A stretch of DNA of 64,000 bases from Owenia fusiformis (Eukaryota; Annelida; Polychaeta; Sabellida; Oweniidae): positions 20,349,181 through 20,413,180 of the forward strand of contig CAIIXF020000010.1 in NCBI GenBank assembly GCA_903813345.2, in the 5' to 3' direction. The notes below the pieces were generated by a model. The model saw nothing but the letters and a program-made list of their open reading frames with translations. It had not been told where the DNA came from and did no database searches. Both the position numbers and the translations under genes were made by a program. How positions within the stretch are numbered: position 1 is the stretch's first letter; every line of letters starts with the position of its first letter. Shown piece after piece: positions 40,801 through 52,800 of the stretch.

Positions 40801-43800
40801 TCTGATCCAACTGAATTTTATAACAGATATTCAATGCTTACATTTTGTCATATATGCTAGATGCTGACATGCGACAATCCAACAGCAATTGAATGCCGAA
40901 CAGTAGAAACCCATATTCCTGCTGCTGAAACAGGGCAAGTGTTTGATACATCAACCAACTGCACTGTAGAAGGGGGATTAGGATGCACCAATAACCAACA
41001 GGAGGCAGGTAGTAGATGCCAAAATTATGAAGTGAGATATTACTGTTCAGGTGAGTAAACTTGATTGTGAAACCACACAATATTACAAAAATATATCAAG
41101 CTCTAACACCCTATGTAAAGTCAGTGTCACTTTATGAATGAAGTGTAGGTGATTTTTGAAAAGCAATTAAGTTGAATTCAGTGAATTCAACTTAAATATT
41201 TTTTTAAATAACTAGAACAATTTTATAATGAATCTTTAAAGAAATTCATGTCATATTTTATAGACAAAAGATGTACTGAGAGATGCCGAGCTGATGCTGA
41301 CTGCTTGATGTACAAAGGGGGCAGGAAAAAATACTGCACCTCAGGAGGACTAGTGACCCTTGTGAAAGGCTACTGCGAACCACAGAAGGTTGATGGAGAA
41401 GCATGCTCTCGTCATCAAGAATGTCAAAAGAAAAGATTCTGCAAAAATGCAATATGTAAAGGTAAACATGATAATCAACAATTTTAATGCTTGAATGTGA
41501 TTATGTCGAAAATAAATTAAAAGGGTCAAGATTTAAAACAAACTGTGCATAAAACTGTATATAAAACAAAAACAATATCAAAATATATATGAATAAAATG
41601 GTGGTCACACAGACTGATAATAAGCTTCTAAGTAATTTTAAACGAAATACAGATCCTATTTTGGATGAATTTACAACTGTCTGTGTTCTAACTATTACAA
41701 ATATGTATGTTACTTTCAGAGGCAGAAGAAGCGGTTACATGTCATATTTCATGTGTAGGTCCTAATCCCAAAAACCCACAGAGGATCAAGGTTGGTGACA
41801 ACGTATATGTGACATACTCATGCATCTTTGTTAGACAAGGACCACAAGGACCAATGTACATTGAAGCAGAGCTTATGTGAGTACAAGAAACTTTGGTCAC
41901 TTTTTACTTTTTAATTTTTGAGAGATTAAGTCAGAATTAATGTTATATTGTCACCTGAAAGGTTACTCATCTCTCATCTCTCAATCTTATATACCACTTA
42001 CACTTGTGTCTCTCATAAACAAGCCATTATCAAACTGATCAAATGCATCTACAAGGTCTGCAAAGTTCAATTGACTCTAAATCTCATTTATTAGTACCTA
42101 ACCCTTTCTTTCACACAATATACTCTTTCATTGTAGCTTACATAGAAAATTCATAGTGGAATCAGGGAATGGCACCTCACCATTGACGCTCAGTGGCCAC
42201 CATACTGAACTTATAAAGCTTCCTGGAATATACACATATGAAATACGCGGCGTGATGAAAAACTGTATTAACCATAGGAAGTACTGCAGTTGGGGGAAAA
42301 GATGTGTTATTTATGTGTAATTCAACATTATGAAGTTTTATTTCAGATCAGTAAATTTACTTGTAAGTCAATATAAGACAATATTAGACCCCTGAAATAG
42401 AAAATATATTAATGAACTTTACATCATATTTATACTTGTTTTGTGAATATCATTTGAGGAAGGAGGACTTTAATTAATCATAAGGGATTATGAATTAAGA
42501 ATTGAGATTCTATGATAATGATTTAGGAAATAGCCATGCGAATATTGCTTATGGAAAATGGTGATAGGAAGTGGCAATAATTTTGTGTAAGCCTTGCATG
42601 ACCAAATATGGTCATTTTGACCAAATATTGGTTGTTGAAAGGATAAAACAACAATCTTGAATTGTTGTTGGGAAAAAGTAGAGGTGAAAAGCCTTTATTT
42701 TATTGGATGCGTATGTATGCTATATAAGAAGGCTGTTTGGAGACAGGGGTTGAATATAGATTTATTTATGTGCTTGAGGGGTGACTCGTAGATACACTGT
42801 ACCTGGGTAAATGGTGGCAGATCAGTGTCGCCCTCTTGTGGAGAGAGAGGAACTGATTGTTGACGATTAGTCAGTGGTAGTAACTGAGTAATTAGTGAAG
42901 AACTCTACAATATATGCATGCAATATGTGGTCATTTCCTTGTGATAAATTTTGCATGTTACAAGACTTATGTAGTGTTAACACTTCCATGTGTTATCACT
43001 GGGCATGTTACTTCAGACTTCCATGTGATATCATTTGCATGACATAAGGTACTGTATGTTGTTTTATCAATACCATGTGACATAAGTTACAGTGTCATTC
43101 ACTTTTTGCTTCTATGTAATATAACTTGCATGCTCCTAAACTTAAACTAATTGAATGAAAAGAACTGCAATTAAGTAAACATTTCAATTTTGTAAAAGTA
43201 GTCATATAAATATCAACAAAAAAATAAAATAAGAATCACAATAGGCAAAATTAAGAAACAAACTAAACACCAAACTTAGGGTAACAAAACATATGGTTTA
43301 AACACCACACTTAATATCTCAACTCCAAGTAGGGTATTGTACTAACCTGTTTTGCCTCAGCTATAGCTCCAAGCTCTAAGATACATCCAGGACGTGCTGT
43401 TGACTGCAGACTCACGATGTTAACCAGGTGGCTCTGTGCTTCAACTTCTTCTGGGGAGTTCATGACGTAACATGAGCTGTTACTGCTTGATTCACTCAAC
43501 ACCTATAAACAATATGAACATGTTGTTTGTTGTTTGTTGAATTTTGTATGAAATTGTAATTTTGAATTTTGGATTGCATTTAAACATTTGTGAACAAGTA
43601 AACAGCAACTCCCCGGAAAAGCTACCTACCAAACAAAACATATTTTATCAAATCACTTGTCATTTTGAACATTTCATGATAGAAATTTGCTCAGTGGGAT
43701 TATCATGTTTTGAAATTTGAATTAATTGCAATTGTTGTGTTGTGCTTTTATTCTTTGGCCAAAATCAACTTTTCTTCTTTCATATACCTGAACGGCTTAA

Positions 43801-46800
43801 TTATAGATTGCATGTTTCCCGGCATTACATAGAGGTTTTGATTAATTCATGGGAAACCCCATCTATACCTATCCATCCACTGCTTTTGATTGATGGGAGA
43901 TATTTCAGCAATAAAGTTTTTTTGAGATTTCCCACTTGCTCCACCAGTGAGTAAAGACCTTTCAACCCTAAAGATTTTTATTAAACCATCTACAAATATT
44001 GACTTAATTAAGAAATACAGACCTGAGATTTTCTAATTGCGCCACCAGTGAGTAAAGACCTTTTAACAGTAAAGTTTTCTATGAGACCATAAACGAAGAG
44101 GTACATACCTGAGATTTGCTACTTGTGCCACCAGTGAGTAAAGACCTTTCAACACTAAAGTTTTCTATGAGACCATAAACGAAGAGGTACATACCTGAGA
44201 TTTGCTACTTGTGCCACCAGTGAGTAAAGACCTTTCAACACTTAAGTTTTCTATGAGACCATAAACGAAGAGGTACATACCTGAGATTTGCCACTTGCAC
44301 CACCAGTGAGTAAAGACCTAGCATCTATTACAGCCTGGTATACTCTGAGGCATTGACCATCAGATGCTACAAACAATGCACTTGGGCTGTTACTTTTTGA
44401 TCCTAATGTGGAACTGAAATAAAAAATACAACCTCTATATGAAAACAACACAAAATAATAAAGATAATTTATAATACAGTAATTTACAAATCAAGTAGAA
44501 TTTCATATTTAGTATTATTTAGAAGTTTTGTAATCCTTTAAAAGATGGCACTTTTAACAAAACATAAACACATTTAACACAAAAGAACATAACATAAATA
44601 GACAGATATAGTCATCTTTAATTTCTTTATGGAAAGTACATGAATTCAACTTTGCTCAAAGAAATACCTTGGCAAGAGGGTAGGCAGCCATGCCACATTA
44701 GAGAATGCTGAAGTTTCTGGGGAGTTTATCCTAGCTAGTTCGGTAATACCACCAGATTTTGACAGTGGCCCTACAGGGTCAACCCTCCACAGGATTAGTT
44801 CGCTACAGAATCCAGGGTCAACGGGCTTGTTACTTAAGGTTCTTTTGATTGGATTTTCACTGATGTTAGAGGCAGTGGATTCTGGGATGTTATGGTGTGA
44901 TGTGGTTAGCAGAAGAGGGAGAACTGGATGACAGGCTGCAGTGTTGGTTCGGAATCTATGCCCACAGGCACGTGACGCATGAGCAACACTGAGGACAGTT
45001 GCAAACTTTGAATTCTCAGCGAAACTCAACTGCCATTGGTTTAATGTTCCATTAAGATGCTTCGACAGCATCAATACATTCGGCATGAGGGTGTTATCAT
45101 TCTGACCAGGGGATGATTTGCCCATTGCGTTTGCTGGCATTGCAGTGGGTGAAACATCTGGGTCAGATACCTCCTGGTAGTTCGAGTAGAGTAGAAGGTT
45201 ACTGGACATAGAGATTGCATCCCCAGCAGGAAAAGCATTCGGAATACGAGAAGAGAAGCTCAGCTGGGCCTGCCTGAACGCGCCTGGAGTGTACTCATCT
45301 AACCAGTCAATCAACCTGTAATTTGGAAATATACCATAATGCTATGAAATGTAAAAGATTTTGAAGATAAATAACAAAGAGGAGATCAGGGGAATAAGCA
45401 GAGGATGAGGTGTAATGGAAATTCTTACTGTATTCACGCCTTCTTTAAATGCTGAACAATACCCCTGGTAATACAAGTAATGTGTGACATCATAACGGCG
45501 GGCCATAGTAATGGCGGACCATAATGAATATTCAAAACATTTTGGTGAGTTTTCATGTTCGAATCGTAATATAGACCTCAGAGCAGGTGTAATATCATTG
45601 AATACACCCCTTAGAGCTAGGCACAAAAGCTTTTGAACAGAAAAACAGAAAACGTTTGTGCCTAGCCCTGCAGGGTGTATTAAACGATATTACCCCTATA
45701 CTATAATATATTTCTTTCTAAGATGGACGAGAATTTAATAAATTGATATAAATTGATAAATTGACCAACAATGCTATGGAATGTATAAAATGGAGAAGGA
45801 TGGAAGATATATGACAAAGAGCGGGGTTTCCTGGGGAATGAGCAGAAGGTCAATTTTATGATTACAATTTTTTTTTATTAATATACATGTACATGTATAA
45901 TCTGCTATTTAACTTGGAAATGGCAACTCTACGGAGTAGCAAATCCCAATGAACAAACTCATTAATCTGTATGTGTCACAATATAAAATTTACAATCTGA
46001 TCTACCCTTGATTTACAGATAATAAAATACAGACATTGGAGATATATCAGAATTTCCACCAATTTAAGCATGTGAATCACTGAATTAGTGTTATACTGCC
46101 TAAAGATTGGAAATCAATGATTTTACATACCAAACAAGAAAACTTCCATCTACTGGGTGTATTGAGAACATCATATCGACACTCTGATGCCAGTCGCGTA
46201 ATAATTCTTCTATTTTCCTGTCTAAGGGGTCCACACTGCTTCCTGCAACCATCTATAAAAAACCACATGCAATAAAATTGAGAACACCTTCAATATCAGA
46301 GAAAAACATGACTCACTTTTTTTATCAATTTAATTATATTGCAATTGTTAGGAAAACCATTGGTTCCACATACACAATTTTTCTCTACTCAACATTATTA
46401 CTACTATGGATGAAAGGTGAGTGGACAACTCATATGCTTAAATTTAAGTAAAGGTAGCTATAATGAAATATGTTTCGAGTTGTTTGAAATATCAAATATG
46501 TTTAAAATATAGACTAGAAAACTGCAACTCCTTGTCCGAAACTGGGCTTGTCCGAAAGCCGATGAAAATAACATGAGTAAGTCAAAATGGAAATTAAATA
46601 GTCAACTGAGAAGTCATGTCAATAATTACCTAAAAATCAATGTTATGTCAGTTTATTATCTCATTTTTGTCTTATTTTCATTTGTCACCATTTCAGTCAA
46701 AAGATGGGAGTATAGTATAGATAGGATAATCACCTTGCTCAGATCTGACATCTCTGTTGAGGTTGTCTGGGCAGAGACTTGGGATATTGAGCTCTCCTGA

Positions 46801-49800
46801 CTCTCAACACTCTGTTGCCTTGCCTTGCTGCGCCTCTTCTTGAACAAACCGCGCCTTTTCTTCTCACCTAGAAATTGTATGATTTTTGGGATATTTGCTT
46901 TTATTTCAAAATTATACTCAAAATGAGTATAATATATGGAGCATTCGACGTTTTAGAACTCAAATTGAAACTCGGAAGTACACTGTACACGTACATACAG
47001 AGTATAGAACAGAACGGTTAAGAGTGGAGAAGTAATACTGTTCAAAGGGCTTACATGTACAGTAGTCGTAGTGACAAAGAGATTTCTTCAACCGATATTA
47101 GTGAATTTAAATTTGAGTTGGCCTTGATTCCACAAAAGGACTTTCAAAAATTTATGGTTGTAATTAAGAATGTTAATTGAGCTTTATAGATAGATTCTCA
47201 GTTTTGACTTGTGAATAATTTACAAGGGTAACCGGACAACTCATCCCCTAGACAACTCATCCCTGGACAACTCATCCCCTAGACAACTCATCCCCTGGAC
47301 AACTCATCCCCTAGACAACTCATCCCCTAGACAACTCATCCCCTGGACAACTCATCCCCTAGACAACTCATCCCCTAGACAACTCATCCCCTGGACAACT
47401 CATCCCCTGGACGACTCATTCTTTGGCATGTTTGAGTATTCTAATGTAATATTATTAATTCATATATTATTCAAATGACTAACACAATTAAATCCCTATA
47501 CCGATTTAATACCTCACTTTTGTTACGTAAACAGAACTTCAAAATGGTTAAGATCTGCACTAACTCTTTCCATTTACATAACAATAGTAAGGTATTAAAG
47601 TGACGATTCTGTTGTCTTCTGACTGACAAGTGAACAAAGACTTTCTTGAGGGGAAATCTGGAAAATTGTTTAGAAAACTATGATATACCATGGTACTTCT
47701 ATGGTATTGTCAAGGAGATTATCAACCAATTAATCTGTAATTTGTTTTGTAAATATTTACCTTTAATTTTACTTTTAATATACAATTTCAATATTATGTT
47801 AACATTGATTGAAGAAGCTCCTTTGATGTCATAAGCTCCTTTGATCTCATTATATGTGTGTTGTTCATAGTTCAAATATTCTTTAATCCAAAGATAATTT
47901 TTTCACAGCAGTCACAGATAAAGTTACTGAAGTTCAATTTCAAAATTATGCAGAGAGGAAACTTTTTTTTTTCATGAAATATTATGTCATGTAATATAAG
48001 GACAAAATATGAAAGTTTTTAATGGCACCCTTTGACCATTTTATTTGTGTCAATAAAGTGAAAAATAATATTTAGAATGATTCAAGATGTATTTAATAAA
48101 TATTTATTTTCGAAAAAAAATTGGCTTCATGTGATAAAGGATGAGTTGTCTAGGAGATGAGTTGTCTTGGGGATGAGTTGTCCAGGGGATGAGTTGTCTA
48201 GGGGATGAGATGTCCAGGGGATGAGTTGTCCAGGGGATGAGATGTCCAGGGGATGAGTTGTCCAGGGATGAGTTGTCTAGGGGATGAGTTGTCCGTAAGC
48301 CTTTACAAGGACATCTTACTATGCCTAGGGGTCTGCTGTGGGGTTGAAGGAGCCTGTTGTGGGGTAGAGGGGGTTGATAGAGTCTCTAAATCTGGTGTAC
48401 CATGATCATCAGCGTCATCTCCACTGTCTACACACTCGTCTTCCTCTGTAAAGAAAGCATTATACAGTAAAACCTGTGTTTATTGAACAAACATTTAGTG
48501 TTGGTAGGTGTTCACTACAGAGAGGGTAATTTATTTATACAGAAGTCAGTAGAATGTGTGTGGAGGAAGGGCGTCTACTAGAGACTGGTGTTTATTAGAG
48601 AAAGGTGATCATTAAGAAAGGTTTTATTGTACTTGACTTAACACAGATTTATTCTATGATTGTCATTTTCAGCATTCTTTGACCCAAGTGACTTTTACGT
48701 ACATGCGTTCTAGTAGACAATCTATCACTTTTGAAAGATGCACTGGCCACAAAAGAATAGCAGGTGTACAATTTCAACATGAATGCTATAACATATTCGC
48801 ACCAAGGCACTTTCAAAACAATCCAATCCGACCAAAAGGGCAGTTAAGGTCTAAGGTTGTAGATGGTATTCGGATTAGATGCCTTAAGATTAAAAATTAG
48901 TTGTTTTTTTCTTGTACAAAACTAGGAATTGGGTGATATTTCAAGGATAGGATATTAACATACAAGCAGAAATCTTACCCGCTTGATTCTCCATTGCGGT
49001 GGCCTTTCTACTGAGTTGATCTATGATGGTTTCTGCTTGCTGGGTGAAGTGAAGTTCCTTATTGTCCAACCAGTGCACAACAAAGTTAGCCTGACGACCC
49101 TTACTCATACTGCTTATAGCAGGCAAAAGGGGGATATCTGGAAAAATGTACAGAAATAATTTGACACAACATGCAATTACATATTATGTACATATTCTGG
49201 ATGTAAATTAGTTAAATGTCTAATGACCAAATATCCTATTATCAAAAGAATAAATGAAAAACTCATTAAATACTTTTTTACCAATGAATGGATCACAGCT
49301 ACATGTACAAAATGGATTTGGTGATGAATTGATATTATATGGGAAAACTTGATCGTGAAAAAGAAGATATCAAATTTTTTATTCAACAGTTATTGTGATA
49401 TTCCTAGGAAAACCTGTTCAAATAAAATTGGTATTATGTATTACTACTTAGTGTAAACAGTGGAAATGCCAAACTTTTGGCTTCACTAAACCATTGGGTA
49501 TGGATTTGAAGCCATGAGATATTGCCCAAAGCAACAGTGGTAACCTTGACTCTGCCACGGAGTCATAACTAGTGGACTGATAGTCAATTTATTTCATTAT
49601 TACCAAAAACAACATTCTTTATGATTTACTCATGATATGATTTTTATCCATTCTCTTGCAACACTCACTTGTGCCAATATCATATCCATTCCTGGATAAA
49701 AATCATATCGCTCACAAATCATTGGATATCCTCTATATATTACCTGTATCTGGGTTAATACTGGTTGCTAGGTGAAAATGACAGGCAGGTTTCACTCCAT

Positions 49801-52800
49801 TCTGGAATATTCCATATTTATGAAAGTCATGTACACTTTGTTCACTGCATATTTGTGGTACTATGGTTGAGTTGATAGTGGGATTACTACCTCCACTCCT
49901 CTCTCGCTTACGTTTCTGCATAGCATGTCTGAAAGTACAATGGACAATTAATCAACCATTGTGGCTATTTAAGACCAAACGCAAAAGTTTAGCAGTTGTA
50001 ACTCTTCCTATCAGATCAGTCCATATCAAAAAATGTGTCTCATAATATCAGAGCAGCGATTAGTATCAGAATGTTATTTAAATGAAAAGTTTAACATTTA
50101 CTGTACCAAATCCTTTGTCACTATACTACCCTCTCCCCTGGCCTCTCTTCCCCCTCCTATAGCTCCCCATCCTCTAATTCCTTAAGTATCAGAATATCAA
50201 GACTACTACAGCAGCCTACCTGACATTCTGTAGCCTTTGAATGAATTTCTTCTTGTGTCTGTGTGTGTGGAATTTTGCATCAGTGTTGGCCTGGGGATCC
50301 CATTGTTGTATATCTACGAGGCCATCTTCTGGCAGCACGGTCTCACTCCAAATACGACATATGTTATCCTGGCATGATGTCACTAATAGGTTGCTAACAG
50401 ACCCCCTGAAATCAATAAATTATACTAGTTAAACAGGCTTAAGTTTTACAAATATACATTTCTGAAGCATTTGGGGATAACTTGCATTTACACCTTTCAA
50501 ATAAAAGGCACAAAAACTTAATTATATTAAATTTTACTATATATGGAGGCCTCTAAACAGACAGACGTTTTGTGCCTTCATATTCTACCAAAAAAGACCT
50601 TAAATAAAATCACAGATTGCTTCAGTTGACACTAAAAGACAATGGTCCAGAGTAAATGTAATACTAACCGTGGCATATATTTACTTGTCTTCCTCCAGGA
50701 AAATCCAGTGACAGCCCGGGGATGTGCTATGTATATGAAGGAGTAGTGCGTTTCTGTGGGTTTGGGGACAGTGTTCTCTCTGCTAGTGTTGGGTACAACT
50801 GGAGGTTTGTTTTCATACCAGATTTTCACGAGACGATCATTCTACAACATATGTCATAACAAAGTTCCAAATAGAAAAATTTTTCATATTTTCTTTTACA
50901 TATTTCATGTTTTAAAATGATAGGCATTAGTTTGCTTATGAACGGCAATAGAATTTCTTGCTCTAAATCATAGTCTGTTTACAAAGACTGTTGGATGATA
51001 TGAAATAAAGTTTGATTTCTGATTTTTAAGACTGATTCAAGAAAAACAAAATCTTGTTCTTCTAGTGGGTTATGAATATAACAATGGAAATGCCCCAAGT
51101 GGCTGATTTGAATTGGTGTCACTCAGTCATATATGTATCCTACATGATCATGAAATAACCTGCGTTGATTATTTTATTTGGCATGAAAATGATTGTGTAG
51201 ATGCTTGTCACTTACCTTCCCTAGCGTTGCAAAGAAGAGTCCATCACATGAGAACTTTAGCTGGTAAATAGAAGATGCTGGCCTGTAGAGAGAGAGAGAG
51301 AGAATAAATTAATTAAATTGCAGATTTTTATCTGTAACATAGGATTTATAAAATTTCAAATAATAGAGAATAAGAAAATTCTTAACCTAAAAAATAAGTG
51401 TATGTTAGAATAAAGGATACAAAACTTCTTGGTGAAAATATTGTATTTTTATTCAAAATAAAAATCTACCATTTCAACTCTCAAGACAAAATCAAAAGTG
51501 TCTTTTATGTTTTGAACCAAATATGTAAATTATGTATGCAATTAATACTGATTACTACTACTACATGACCATTTCAACTGGTGGCACATGTCGAATGTTT
51601 GACAAAAATACCACCCTGGTGAAAATCTGTTTGCACTTAGTCAAACTGATGGCATAGTATGACCAAAATAGGTAGAATTGGAATTTTGCACCCTGGGATG
51701 AATATACATTATAACTTACTTGCAATGCCATATAGTGTGCCAGTCGGGCACCTCTGGACTACCCACAGAGAAGGTGGTGCCCTCTTGTGAGTCAGGTGAG
51801 TGCCACATTTCAATACTCTCACCTCCTGTCACTAGGATCTTGCCTTTAACAGAAAGAACAAGTTTTAATCACTGTCCAGTAAAAACTGCCAGGTGGATTA
51901 ACTCGGAGTAGAACACTTTTTGCCAAAAGCATTCTTCTGACACAGGTTTTCCTGTTTATGCATACACAACATATAATTGTTATTAATAATTAATAAAACA
52001 CTAGACATCTATAATGGCCTTGATAAGGTCATCTTGCTATCAGTGATGGATTATACCAAATAACACATTCATCATGTAGAATAACCTCAACGATAATATT
52101 TCAAATTCAAAAGGACATCTTTTAAAATTATAATTCTGCAACATTTTTAATCTGAAGGATTTTGGTACATCTTCTATATTTTATACCATACAATAACCTA
52201 TTATATAGCTTTTTGTAAATTAATTCATATCAGGTTTGTAATAATTTGTTTATGTCAATGACTATCGTGGCAAATATATGATATATGGCTCGACCTTAGG
52301 AGGCCCATTGATCTCTTAGAACCGAGGGAATATGTGCTACGAGAGTGACGGTTTACACGTGCATAGTTGTCCCAGCGCCTTGACCAATAAGAAAGTTAAC
52401 AAGTGCAGGCTTTTCAAATCTTATATTAGCTGGCTGTCTTGTGAGCAATTTACATCATACATCATCATAGGAATGTTATAAAAAGCTTAAAGCTAATACC
52501 TTCTGGATGCCATGAGAGAGCAGATATAAATGACTGGGCAGTGAGAGTTCCAGTTTGCTCCCATTGGTAGTCAAGTTTCTGAAACATATCAGAAAATATA
52601 TAATACATGTACATCTTTTAGCTTTATAATCTATCTCACATGAAGAGTCTGTATAATATAAAAATTGTTAAATGTTGATTAATTAGCCAAATTACTTGAG
52701 TATATGCTGAAACAGTTTTAATATCCGCTTACTGTATTAATTCAGGCTGAAAGTCAGTTCATCCCAGTGGGGATCGAACCCACGGATGTAGCAAGATCAT

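Larger units (their letters stand above)
15175..43346 (-). other. 28.2-kb DMXL intron 16 hosting five antisense genes
   Basis: Bounded by the exon 16 donor (GTTAGT, 43346-43341) and the exon 17 acceptor (TTTCAG, next to 15174). Inside, on the opposite strand, are cysteine-rich genes A to E. The gaps hold a hAT-type TIR element (16.5-17.0 kb), two copies of the ATGGCGGCC repeat, a TA-inserted TIR element, partial paralogue remnants (29.9-30.8 kb) and unannotated AT-rich sequence. I saw no DMXL exon within it: exons 16 and 17 join directly in phase 0 and match the family order. Confidence 0.88.

Noticed and set aside
47219-48309. CRISPR-like regular repeats
   Set aside because: The 16-bp units are directly adjacent without spacers, mirrored in the two arms, and lie in an intron of an animal gene.
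48679-48900. 73-codon plus-strand frame in a DMXL intron
   Set aside because: No domain or signal pattern and no similarity to the nested family. It lies in intronic sequence between exons 10 and 11.
52760-52800. A complete tRNA gene
   Set aside because: Only the T arm is present. No acceptor stem pairing, D arm or anticodon arm can be drawn, so it is kept only as a possible SINE fragment.
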